The notes under the pieces were generated by a model that saw only the letters and a program-made list of their open reading frames with translations, had not been told where the DNA came from and did no database searches. From positions 2,500,001-2,564,000 of the forward strand of contig NC_010718.1 in NCBI RefSeq assembly GCF_000020005.1: a stretch of DNA of 64,000 nucleotides, in the 5' to 3' direction. The position numbers and the translations under genes are program-made. Origin of the DNA: Natranaerobius thermophilus JW/NM-WN-LF. GTDB taxonomy: Bacteria > Bacillota > Natranaerobiia > Natranaerobiales > Natranaerobiaceae. Positions 24,619 through 33,604 of this stretch are shown here, piece after piece (position 1 is the first letter of the stretch; each line of letters starts with the position of its first letter).

Positions 24619-25167
24619 GTGGAGAACAATATTACTGCCAACAAGGTAAGATCTGCTTTTGGTGGCGAAAGCCAGGCTTATCAACGCTATAAAGTCTGGG
24701 GCAGAAAAGCCGAAGATGAAGGCTATCCGAACGTAGCCAGATTGTTTTATGGAATTGCCTATGCTGAAGAAGTTCACGCCGGAAACCATTTTGAAGTACT
24801 GGGTGATGTAAAAGGTGATTTTCTAGTGGCTTCAATGGCTGGTTTCGGCCTAGGAGATACTAAAGAAAACCTGGAAGGTGCCAAGGAAGGCGAAGATTTT
24901 GAAATTCATGAAATGTATCCTGCTTATCTGAGAGTAGCTGAGATGCAAAATGAAAAAGGTGCCATCCGAAGCTTTAAGTGGGCCCTAGAAGCAGAAAAAG
25001 CCCATTCTGAGTTGTTCCAGAGAGCTATAGACTCAGTTAGCAATGGAAACGACATTGACATTGACGAAGTAAGTGTTTGCGGCAAATGTGGCTATACAAC
25101 CACTGAAGGTGTACCTGATTACTGTCCTATCTGCGGAGCTCCCAGGAATAGATTCAAAAGCTATTAG
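24619..25167 (+). CDS. rbr: Rubrerythrin
   Basis: Cytoplasmic non-heme diiron peroxidase of 182 residues protecting anaerobes from hydrogen peroxide. The N-terminal ferritin-like four-helix domain carries the diiron ligand helices (FGGESQAYQRYKVWGRKAED; YAEEVHAGNHF; ALEAEKAHSELF). The C-terminal rubredoxin-like domain has two Cys pairs (VCGKCGY and YCPICGAP). Start is GTG at 24619 (protein VENNITANK), placed 6-8 bp after CAGGAGGGAT; a longer frame from 24589 would run through that site. Single gene with its own terminator. Confidence 0.95.
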   Translation: MENNITANKVRSAFGGESQAYQRYKVWGRKAEDEGYPNVARLFYGIAYAEEVHAGNHFEVLGDVKGDFLVASMAGFGLGDTKENLEGAKEGEDFEIHEMYPAYLRVAEMQNEKGAIRSFKWALEAEKAHSELFQRAIDSVSNGNDIDIDEVSVCGKCGYTTTEGVPDYCPICGAPRNRFKSY

Positions 25168-25189
25168 TTCAAGCTACAATATTGAACAT

Positions 25190-25219
25190 AAAAACCCCGT
25201 CATATATGACGGGGTTTTT
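25190..25219. terminator. Bidirectional terminator between rubrerythrin and the subtilase gene
   Basis: Perfect palindrome of 15-bp arms centred on CATATATG: AAAAACCCCGTC...GACGGGGTTTTT, ending 2 bp before the convergent stop codon at 25222. Confidence 0.93.
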
Positions 25220-25221
25220 GT

Positions 25222-28200
25222 TTATTCTATAATTATATTTTCTAAATATTGATCAACAAAGGGACTTCTAAATTTACTTTCTAAAGCCGGATTGCTGCTA
25301 AGGTTATAGGCATCTTGTAAAAACCTGCCTAGAAGATATCCCCTGCTCATAACTACAGTCCAAGGTACGTTTATATCAGACACGGAATAACTGCCTTTTC
25401 CCATGTGGTGTCTGTATCTAATCTCGGTAGTAGTATCTTCTATTAAGACTGCCCGCTCGTCTTCATCCCAAGCTAGCTGGATCCCCAGAGGTATGGCAAT
25501 TTCTTTCAATGGGACAAAGAAATGTCCGTCAACCACCCGAGGCGTTCTTTCCATTTCCACTGAACTGTCTGCAAGGTACATAGTATCTTCACCACTGATC
25601 AATTTCAAAATTTGGCCCTGGCGGGAAATTTCAACAAATTCGTCGTCGCCCGGGTCCTGTTCGGCATCCAAGCTGGATAACATGTCTGCACCCATCAATG
25701 CCTGAACTATAGATGTAGCTGGTAAAAGTATTCTACCATCATCCAAGATAGGTGGTACAGGCAGAGACAGCTCTTGATCATGAAGCTTTACCGCAATATC
25801 ATGGGGATCGTAGATAATTTCAAGCTCCAATTCAGTCGAGTTTTTGGCCCAATCCTCGGCTCTCAAATCAATCATATTAGATCCTTCATCAAGTTTAACC
25901 TGATGCTGAAACTTACCATCTCTATCTAAATCGACTTTCTCGCCATCTATTTTCAATTCTAGTTCTTGGGGACTGATTTCCAGTGATAGATCCTCAACCC
26001 GCCCTGTTAAAGAATAAGGAGAGGTATCAACCAAAATAGTCTCCTCCCCTTGTTCTCCGTACAGGTCTTCAACTTGTTCATCTAATTCAATTTCAGGTGC
26101 TGTTCTATCTACAGCGGTCTTTCGAGATATTTTAAGCCAATTGTCCTCATGGGTTGGATCTTTTCCCTGGGGAAGAGCATTAGCCTGGAGATAATAAAAT
26201 CCATCATCCAAAGGTTCACCACTACTCAATTGACCTCGCCAACTCAATATATGACGTCCCGGTCCTAGTGTACTCGTTCTGCTATGTAATCTCTCGATAT
26301 AATTCTGGTCTTCATCATAGAGTTCAATATCAAGGCGATCAAGGGCGTCAGATATTCTGACATTGATATTAGCATGCTGTTCCTGGCTAACAGCATAGGG
26401 TGAAATTTCTAGGCCTACATTATGGTCTTGACCTTCTTTCATAACTACCAGGAAGGGAATGCTAAATGTTCTGGCAGAAGTCAAGTCATCTATTTCCACA
26501 TAACCTTGGTACTCCCCAGCAGGAAGACTGTCTGTAGCAGCAGATAGTTCCAAATCCAGCTCACGCTTGCTACCCCCTGATACAAAAAAAGTATTTGATT
26601 TTGGGTCAATATCCAAATCCTCATGGCCGTTTAGGAAATTAACCCTGGTTCGATATCGCCTTGTACTTCCACTATTATTATAGATTGTCAATTGTTCACT
26701 ATCGTAATATCGATAGCCCGGATAATCAATTTTATCAAAACTCAAACTCCCTGGATGTACCACCGTTTGCGAGCTCAAGGCACTGTGCACCCTCAATTCA
26801 CCAGCTCCCTGAGTTGTAGGATCATAGTTTCTACCTGCAGAATCAGATAACGGTTCGGCAGAGTTCATCAATGCTGATTTCACCCAATCTGGAGACCAGC
26901 CGGGATTGTGCTGGCGCATTAAGGCCACGGTCCCGGATACAAAGGCTGCTGACACGCTAGTACCTTCAGACCAAGAGTAATCGTCTTGAGTCCAGGTACT
27001 CATAACATTTTTACCAGGAGCTACAAGATCAGGCTTCACAGTTGACTCACTGGAAGGTCCCCGAGAGCTAAAGTTGGCGATTCGCGAATTATTACTCATT
27101 CTGACCCAAACATTACCCTCATTCAGCTGGTTTCTGATTTCCAAGCCATCTCCTCTGGAAATTGATATAGTAGGTATATAATCTTTTGGTTCTACCAGGG
27201 AACCATAAAACATTCCTGGATCGTTATTATATATAATCAGTGCCTTTGCTCCCGCTCGAGCGGCATTTTCGGCCATCTCTCTATAAGTACCTTCTCCCCG
27301 TTCTACCAGAGCAATCTTATCTTCTACATAACTTTCACCAGCCCAATTGGTAAAATCACTGTAATTATTCCCACCTTCGATGTACTCAATCCTGGCAGAT
27401 CCATCTATATCGGGTGCAGGTGAGTACAACATCAGTTCACCATAAATAAAACCACTAATTCCCGAAGCTGAAATATTGACTTCCTGGGCACCTGCACCTG
27501 ATGATCCCACCGTAATGATGGAATCATTATGTTGGGGAAAGTAATTGGGAAAGTCAAGAGTGGACGAACGCGGTCCTTCATTCCCCCCAGCCATGACTAC
27601 ACTAATTCCTTCATCCACAGCCGATTCCAGGGCATCAGCAATTAATGAACCCACATATTCTTGCCTGGAACCAAAACTCATATTAATTATATCGGCAGCA
27701 TTGGCACTACCACGACGCCTATCACGAACAATCTGATCTAGGGCAGCCAAAATATCATCTGTAGAACCTTCTCCATGTTCATCTAATACTTTATAGGCTA
27801 AAATATTCGCTTTAGGGGCAATTCCCTGAAATTCTCCGTCAGCAGCTATTATACCTGCCACGTGGGTACCATGTCCCTCATCATCCATGGGATAACGCCG
27901 CCGATTTACAAAATCGTAACCGTCAACTACCTTATGCCCGTCACCAAAACCCTCTCCTAAAGCAGAATGTGTATAATCTACACCTGTATCTAAAATTGCT
28001 ACATTTACTCCTGCACCTTTCAAGGAGGAGCCAGGACGAAGTTGCCATCCCCGTTCTACTTCCATCTGGGGATACACTCGATGACCTTTTGTTTCTACCA
28101 TACCTACCGGATGAATTTCCTCGATCCATGATAATTCAAATAAATCTTGTAATTGATCTCTGCTTACTTGGAATGAAAAGCCTGAGAAAACTTCACTATA

Positions 28201-28626
28201 CACGTGATTGACTTTCAGGTTTATTCCATGGGATTTTGTCTTTTCGGACAAATTACCTTTTTCCAAGATAATTTCTTTATGATCACTTCCCTCTCCCTGT
28301 TTTATCTTGGCAACCAAAATCAATTCTTCATCTAAATCTGTTAGAGTTTCAACTTCATATAGTTCTAAGAGTTCGTCTAATGAAGAAGCTCCTTTACCCT
28401 CCCTATCGACCAGGTTTGTTAAGGGGGTATTTTTTTCTGCTCCTTCTGCACCAGCTAGTTCTATATCACGCGAAGTTTTGTCCGCAACTTCATGACTATT
28501 ATATTCCCAATTTTTATCCCTGGCCGCCTCAATCGGTCTAGGACTTGTTACAGGCGATAATAAGGTACTGCAGGTTAATATAGCTGCCACTGCCACAGCC
28601 AGGGTTTGGCAAACACGCCTGTTAAT
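25222..28626 (-). CDS. Large exported subtilisin-like (S8) protease with PA domain and C-terminal stalk-like domain
   Basis: Extracellular serine endopeptidase. Counting from the GTG at 28596, the triad lies in VAILDTGVDYTHS (Asp about 207), EGHGTHVAG (His about 244) and EGTSVSAAF (Ser about 546). A PA (protease-associated) insertion lies between His and Ser (about 380-490). Later come a beta-sandwich with an FlgD-like segment (about 775-810) and a copper-amine-oxidase-N1-type domain (about 935-1060: GRILLPATSIVQALMGA; HFFVPLKEIAIPLG). No ATG, GTG or TTG lies upstream of 28596, yet an ATT at 28626 has GGGGGTGAT in front and gives a complete signal peptide (NRR, then a hydrophobic stretch, ending PIEA). 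I take ATT as the start; a small sequence error is the alternative. The protein is acidic throughout. Confidence 0.88.
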   Translation of the reverse strand: MNRRVCQTLAVAVAAILTCSTLLSPVTSPRPIEAARDKNWEYNSHEVADKTSRDIELAGAEGAEKNTPLTNLVDREGKGASSLDELLELYEVETLTDLDEELILVAKIKQGEGSDHKEIILEKGNLSEKTKSHGINLKVNHVYSEVFSGFSFQVSRDQLQDLFELSWIEEIHPVGMVETKGHRVYPQMEVERGWQLRPGSSLKGAGVNVAILDTGVDYTHSALGEGFGDGHKVVDGYDFVNRRRYPMDDEGHGTHVAGIIAADGEFQGIAPKANILAYKVLDEHGEGSTDDILAALDQIVRDRRRGSANAADIINMSFGSRQEYVGSLIADALESAVDEGISVVMAGGNEGPRSSTLDFPNYFPQHNDSIITVGSSGAGAQEVNISASGISGFIYGELMLYSPAPDIDGSARIEYIEGGNNYSDFTNWAGESYVEDKIALVERGEGTYREMAENAARAGAKALIIYNNDPGMFYGSLVEPKDYIPTISISRGDGLEIRNQLNEGNVWVRMSNNSRIANFSSRGPSSESTVKPDLVAPGKNVMSTWTQDDYSWSEGTSVSAAFVSGTVALMRQHNPGWSPDWVKSALMNSAEPLSDSAGRNYDPTTQGAGELRVHSALSSQTVVHPGSLSFDKIDYPGYRYYDSEQLTIYNNSGSTRRYRTRVNFLNGHEDLDIDPKSNTFFVSGGSKRELDLELSAATDSLPAGEYQGYVEIDDLTSARTFSIPFLVVMKEGQDHNVGLEISPYAVSQEQHANINVRISDALDRLDIELYDEDQNYIERLHSRTSTLGPGRHILSWRGQLSSGEPLDDGFYYLQANALPQGKDPTHEDNWLKISRKTAVDRTAPEIELDEQVEDLYGEQGEETILVDTSPYSLTGRVEDLSLEISPQELELKIDGEKVDLDRDGKFQHQVKLDEGSNMIDLRAEDWAKNSTELELEIIYDPHDIAVKLHDQELSLPVPPILDDGRILLPATSIVQALMGADMLSSLDAEQDPGDDEFVEISRQGQILKLISGEDTMYLADSSVEMERTPRVVDGHFFVPLKEIAIPLGIQLAWDEDERAVLIEDTTTEIRYRHHMGKGSYSVSDINVPWTVVMSRGYLLGRFLQDAYNLSSNPALESKFRSPFVDQYLENIIIE

Positions 28627-28661
28627 TTATATCACCCCCACCAACCGATACCCAGGAATCG

Positions 28662-28712
28662 CAATGCAGTACAATGGAATACAATGCAATACAATAGTAT
28701 CGCAATGTGATA
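28662..28712. repeat. Degenerate 10-bp tandem repeat in the subtilase 5' region
   Basis: Five units in a row: CAATGCAGTA, CAATGGAATA, CAATGCAATA, CAATAGTATCG, CAATGTGATA. The repeat lies 36 bp upstream of the proposed protease start, between two minus-strand genes. Period near one helical turn. Confidence 0.7.
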
Positions 28713-28724
28713 TACTGAAATCCA

Positions 28725-31700
28725 CTAGTAATATATGGAAATCTCCTTGGTATCTTCATCGTATGTTACATATGATCCCATTTGTTCATTAACAAAGCGC
28801 AGAGGGACCATAGTTCTTCCGTTCTTTATTTCAGCAGGAACTTCAAGCTCCACTTCTTCTCCATTAACCAAAGCAGTTTCATGTTTTGTCTCTTCTGAAA
28901 CGAACATGCTAATAGATTGATTTTCTTGTATAACTCGTGCAATGCCTTCATCGGGCAGATAATCTACATTGGCACCTAGTGAGTCGGCAACAAATCTCAA
29001 TGGAACTAAAGTTCTTCCCTGAGATACATAGCTCTCTACATCCATTTCTTTAGAAGTCTGTTCTCCAGTTATTTTATCATTTATTTCTAAAGAATTGGAA
29101 CCCAATTTAGTCAAAATTAACCGTTCCCATGAATTTTCTTCCTGTTCTTCAGCCTGATCATGATTAGAATTTTCTTCCTGATTCCGATCTGAGTTTTGAT
29201 CTTGATTATCATTGCTGGTATTTTCCTGATTATCGGAATCTTGGTCTTCAATGGTCTCGTTATCCCCATGATTTTCATCCTGGCCGCCCGTTTCATGGTT
29301 TTCTTCGTTTTCTAATTGTTCTTGTTCCCCATTTTGGTCCAATTCAAGTTCGTCTTCTTCCAAAATATCTAAAATATCTTCTTGGCGAAAACCCATTTCA
29401 TCTAGAGAAACTTTTTCTATGTCAAAGCTTTCTTTGAATTCAAGACCTTCAGTAAATTCATGGCGGACAACACCATAGGACATAAAGATGTGACTTGTAT
29501 CGGGCAATTCTCCGAAAAAGTCGGAATACCATGCATCAAATGTAGGTTCAACGGGAACCCAACCATATCCTTCCAGGTAAAATTCTGACCAAGCGTGATA
29601 CTGGCCTTCATCAGGTCCGGAAATATAGTAACCTGACAATCTTCTAGCCGGAATACCTTCAGCCCTTGCTAGAGCCACAAATAGGTCGGCATAGTCAGCA
29701 CACACTCCTTCTCCAGAACGATATGCTTCTAAAGCGCCGACATTACCCGGTGGCACATATTCTAGATAATCTTTGACCCAGTTAAAGATATTTTCTACTT
29801 TTTCAATAGGTTCTTCAGCATCACCCACAACATGAGCGGCTCTATTCTGAATCTCCTCATGGTCGGAAGGGGACATTTCATCAGGTCCGGTGTAAAGCTG
29901 GTAAAATTCACTGTTTGTGTCATAGGGCTCTGGATCCATTGTATCCAGGTCATAGTAAGTCTCAAAAACAACTACTTCATTATTTACTTTGATATCCCAA
30001 GTTTCTTCCGGTCCCAATTTATCTTTTTCAAAGACCAATATTTCATTTCCTTTTTCAAACCAGGATTCCTCAACATCATAAGCATTACCATCCAGTTGAT
30101 CATAATTCTCTTTAGTTAGGGTCTGGGATGGTTCGGAATCTAAATTATAATCATAGCGGAATTGATATATACCATGATTTAAAACTTTCGGTGCCATGAA
30201 AACTACATTTTCCTTAGTCTCATTAGTAGTATTCTTTAACTCAAAATGTTCTTCAAATCTATATACATCGGGATTATCCAGGGTATAGTGCTCTTCATCT
30301 TCCCAACCCAGATGGGGGATTTCATAAGCTTCATGGCGATAAACCCCCTCTTCTGTACCCATGTACAATGCTGTTGGTGGACCAAAGTGAGCACTAAAAC
30401 TCTCTACCCTGAGCTGTAAATCATTAATGAGCTGCCATTCCTGTCCGGAATTTCCAGAAAAGTATACACCACTTTCTAAGCCAGCCAATACTTTTTCAGG
30501 ATTATTTGGATAAACATCCAGAGATACAACGGCAGGCAAGTATTCTGTATCTTCTGCGTCTCGGCTACCAGGAAGCCCTGTATTTCTGGACTCAAAACTT
30601 TCTCCTGCATTCTGAGAGTGGTATAAACCTCTACCCAAGGTTCCCAACCAAATCTTTTCCGGATTAAAATCTGCAACTTCTATTTCAGATAGAGCATAAT
30701 CTTCCCTAGTAATAATCTCTTGGAATTCTTCTATCTCACCTTGCTCTTGCAACCAATCAACGTCATTTTCCGAATCTTCTTCTGATTCCTCAGCATCTGT
30801 ATCTTCTTTATCATCCTGTTCATCAGATAATTCTTGGTCTGCTTCAATTGATAGTTCAGTATCTCCGTATCCCTCTACATAACGGGAGACCCCTGCATAA
30901 CCACCGGCATAAACCACAGTCATATTTCGCTCACGTTCAAAAGATACATCAAGATACTCTACAAATTGATCTTCTAAACCCAGATGCTCCCAAGTCTCAC
31001 CAGCATCTCTGCTTACATAAACACCTTGATCAGTGCCGGCCCATACTTCCTCTTTATCCATTGGATGAACACTTAAGTTATAAATTTGTCTATCAAGTCC
31101 ATCGAGAGTTACTCGATCATAATACTGTTCACCAAAGTCCGAGATTAATAGCTTTTCACCGGCTACCATATACAGCTGTTCCGAACCCGATTCAAATTCC
31201 CGATTATCAGCGCCCTCCTGATCATAATCTTCTAAAGTAATTTCTGGATCACTCCAGGTTGCTACTGCCCGGGGACGCTCATTCAAGATATTTATCCAGT
31301 CTTCTCCTCGATCATCGGAGTAATAAACATTATCGTCAGATACTGCCACAAGTTTACTGGGGTCTAAACTAGACGAATAAAGTTCATGAACATAAGTAGT
31401 TAAGCCTTCGTTCAAGACTGCATGATCACCAGAACGAAGGTCTAGGGAAACAATCCCCTGTTCGCCTGTTCCAAAATAAAACTGTTCATCATCTTCCACA
31501 TCTAGAATCATGCTCAGAAAATCTATATCCTGAAGTTCCTCACATACCGATTCCCAGTGATCACCTGCGTTAGTACTCCTTTTGATACCTTCACCTTCCG
31601 TAGCAGCCATGATGTGAATGGGAAGTTCCGGATCCATCCAAATTTCGTAAACAGGTGTTCCTAAAACTCCTTCGTGTTCCCAAGAAGCGCCACGATCATA

Positions 31701-32642
31701 AGAAGCATAAATGCCATTAGTAGTACCCAAATACATAATATACGGAAAAGAGGGGTTTATAGATATGGTCAAAACTTCTCCTACGAAATCATCGGAAATG
31801 ACATCCCAGGTATTACCTCGATTACCACTTTGGACCAGACCAACATCGTCTACTGCCAGATAAAGCTGTTCCGGTGCCGATTTATGTATTTTCCCGGCAG
31901 TAACCTTCTCGCCTTCATAACCGATCTGTGTAAAAGAGCTCCCCTTTGTTCTGGAAACATAGGCACCGTCATTCGTTCCTACCAGGGTAGTTTCATTAAA
32001 AATTGGATCCTCTACAGTAGTAACGAAATAAGTTTCTAATCCTTCAAGAGACCCCTGGTAATAATCCCATTGTGCTCCACCATCCCTTGATAAATACAAT
32101 CCTTCATCTGTTGCCATGTATACCAAATCTTCATCAACTTTACTAACTGAAATATCATTAATACTACTATTAGTCACACCCAAATCATACCAGTTTTCAC
32201 CTTTATTAAAGCTTTTAAACAGTCCATGTGGAGTACCAGCATACATGTGATGAGGTTTATGGGGATCCTGGGTAATGGCAAGTACTTCTCCACTATAAGG
32301 TCCACCGGTGCTTTGCCATTGTGAAATTAACCAGCCCGACTCCGAGTTGTTACCCGGATTTTCTTTATTAGTGGGTCTGGATTGGTATTCAGAACTTTGA
32401 TCATTGTCAGTATTTGCTCCTTCTTCCTCATTATGGTTTTTATAGTATGACTGATTCATTAGACTAACACCAATGGCTTCCCTAAATTCGGACAAGGCCT
32501 GTCCACCTGCTACCATCTGACTTGACTCTATGGTATCTTCGGGACTTAAGCCATCAGCCAAGGCCTCATCTTGATCAGGGCCCGGTACGAATATTAATAA
32601 TGGCACAATGATCAATATAATAAGTGCCCATGATAATCTCAA
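28725..32642 (-). CDS. Exported beta-propeller / transglutaminase-like / stalk-domain protein
   Basis: Protein of 1305 residues with an N-terminal signal peptide (hydrophobic 5-20). About residues 110-780 carry ten Asp-box-type repeats (for example SRDGGAQW, SYDRGASW, STNAGDHW, SDDRGEDW, SRDAGETW), as in BNR/sortilin/Ycf48-type propellers. A transglutaminase-like cysteine domain follows (Cys about 978 in GEGVCADYADLF, His about 1014 in QYHAWSEF, Asp about 1034 in EPTFDAW). Next come an extremely acidic Asn/Gln/Glu linker (about 1105-1190) and a C-terminal copper-amine-oxidase-N1-type domain (VPLRFVADSLGANV; VPLRFVNEQMGSYV), also present in the neighbouring protease. The start is TTG at 32642 behind GAGGGGTGA. 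Likely cell-wall-associated; cross-linking or amidase activity is inference. Confidence 0.88.
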   Translation of the reverse strand: MRLSWALIILIIVPLLIFVPGPDQDEALADGLSPEDTIESSQMVAGGQALSEFREAIGVSLMNQSYYKNHNEEEGANTDNDQSSEYQSRPTNKENPGNNSESGWLISQWQSTGGPYSGEVLAITQDPHKPHHMYAGTPHGLFKSFNKGENWYDLGVTNSSINDISVSKVDEDLVYMATDEGLYLSRDGGAQWDYYQGSLEGLETYFVTTVEDPIFNETTLVGTNDGAYVSRTKGSSFTQIGYEGEKVTAGKIHKSAPEQLYLAVDDVGLVQSGNRGNTWDVISDDFVGEVLTISINPSFPYIMYLGTTNGIYASYDRGASWEHEGVLGTPVYEIWMDPELPIHIMAATEGEGIKRSTNAGDHWESVCEELQDIDFLSMILDVEDDEQFYFGTGEQGIVSLDLRSGDHAVLNEGLTTYVHELYSSSLDPSKLVAVSDDNVYYSDDRGEDWINILNERPRAVATWSDPEITLEDYDQEGADNREFESGSEQLYMVAGEKLLISDFGEQYYDRVTLDGLDRQIYNLSVHPMDKEEVWAGTDQGVYVSRDAGETWEHLGLEDQFVEYLDVSFERERNMTVVYAGGYAGVSRYVEGYGDTELSIEADQELSDEQDDKEDTDAEESEEDSENDVDWLQEQGEIEEFQEIITREDYALSEIEVADFNPEKIWLGTLGRGLYHSQNAGESFESRNTGLPGSRDAEDTEYLPAVVSLDVYPNNPEKVLAGLESGVYFSGNSGQEWQLINDLQLRVESFSAHFGPPTALYMGTEEGVYRHEAYEIPHLGWEDEEHYTLDNPDVYRFEEHFELKNTTNETKENVVFMAPKVLNHGIYQFRYDYNLDSEPSQTLTKENYDQLDGNAYDVEESWFEKGNEILVFEKDKLGPEETWDIKVNNEVVVFETYYDLDTMDPEPYDTNSEFYQLYTGPDEMSPSDHEEIQNRAAHVVGDAEEPIEKVENIFNWVKDYLEYVPPGNVGALEAYRSGEGVCADYADLFVALARAEGIPARRLSGYYISGPDEGQYHAWSEFYLEGYGWVPVEPTFDAWYSDFFGELPDTSHIFMSYGVVRHEFTEGLEFKESFDIEKVSLDEMGFRQEDILDILEEDELELDQNGEQEQLENEENHETGGQDENHGDNETIEDQDSDNQENTSNDNQDQNSDRNQEENSNHDQAEEQEENSWERLILTKLGSNSLEINDKITGEQTSKEMDVESYVSQGRTLVPLRFVADSLGANVDYLPDEGIARVIQENQSISMFVSEETKHETALVNGEEVELEVPAEIKNGRTMVPLRFVNEQMGSYVTYDEDTKEISIYY

Positions 32643-32755
32643 ATCAATTCACCCCTCAATCCTCACTACTATTTAAATCTAAATTATATTAATTGTAGAT
32701 GGGCGATGTATAAAATGTAATTTATTATTAGATAATAACACTTCTACATTTTTTT

Positions 32756-33583
32756 TCAAATTTCCTCTTTAGAGCTAAAAATAATCTTGCCAATAAAACG
32801 TGGAATTTGCATTCCTCTACTAATTCGTTTGGGATCTGTGACTATCCTGTAAAACCATTCCAGCTTTAATTTTTGAAATATTTCAGGAGCCCGGTTAACT
32901 TCACCGGCAATAACGTCCAGACTTCCACCTATTCCCATACCTAAATTAATTGCCAGTTTGTCTCTATTTCTAGCCAAAAACAACTCCTGCTTAGGGCTTC
33001 CCATGGCTACAAATAGTAAACTGGCATCAGACTGATTAATTGTTTTTACTATTTTATCTTCCTCCTGTTGAGAAAAATAACCGTGATGAAATCCCTTGAT
33101 TTGTAAACCGGGAAACTCCTTATTCATTTTTTTGATAGCCTTGTTGATAACCGTTTCCTTGCCCCCGAGAAAATACACTCCTGCACCCAGTTCTTCTGCC
33201 TGAGCCAGCAGTCTATGCATTAAATCTATACCAGTTACCCGACCTGGTAAATCATATCCTTTTCTATTCAAAGCCCAGACTACACCACTGCCGTCTGGTA
33301 TCAGTAAATCTGCTTCTTCAAGAACTGAGCTAAGTTCAGGTTCATCCATACTCCTGAGAACTTTTTCGGGATTTTGTGCAAAAATAAACTTTGTTTCACA
33401 GGTCTCAACCGGATTGCTTAACCATGATTGTGTCAAGGACAACGCTTTATCATAAGTTAGCAAGTCCACGGGCTGACCCAGGACTTGCTCTCTCTTAACT
33501 ATCAACTTTTCGTACTCTGTTGAATATATTCGTTCCCCTGTTTGATTATTAAATTCATTTTGATTATAATCCGTTGTACCCAC
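32756..33583 (-). CDS. tagA: WecG/TagA/CpsF-family glycosyltransferase (ManNAc transferase type)
   Basis: Membrane-associated GT26 enzyme of 275 residues. It transfers N-acetylmannosamine to GlcNAc-PP-undecaprenol, the second step of wall-polymer linkage-unit synthesis. Motifs: FAQNPEKV (about 68-75), DGSGVVWALNRKG (about 96-108), RVTGIDLMHRL (about 115-125), and VAMGSPKQELFLARNR (about 192-207). Start is GTG at 33583 after AGAGAGGTG. It is cotranscribed with the LysR gene 21 bp upstream. It is probably functionally linked with tagO, the dehydrogenase and csaB in the cluster at 37.3-47.9 kb. Confidence 0.93.
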   Translation of the reverse strand: MGTTDYNQNEFNNQTGERIYSTEYEKLIVKREQVLGQPVDLLTYDKALSLTQSWLSNPVETCETKFIFAQNPEKVLRSMDEPELSSVLEEADLLIPDGSGVVWALNRKGYDLPGRVTGIDLMHRLLAQAEELGAGVYFLGGKETVINKAIKKMNKEFPGLQIKGFHHGYFSQQEEDKIVKTINQSDASLLFVAMGSPKQELFLARNRDKLAINLGMGIGGSLDVIAGEVNRAPEIFQKLKLEWFYRIVTDPKRISRGMQIPRFIGKIIFSSKEEI

Positions 33584-33604
33584 CGTAACACCTCTCTGTT
33601 TCAG

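Noticed and set aside
28662-28712. CRISPR-like array
   Set aside because: Units are 10-11 bp and contiguous with no spacers; it is a simple tandem repeat.
30848-31240. 130-codon open frame antisense to the propeller protein
   Set aside because: Composition is a shadow of the Asp-box repeats on the other strand; His/Leu/Gln-rich with no start signal.
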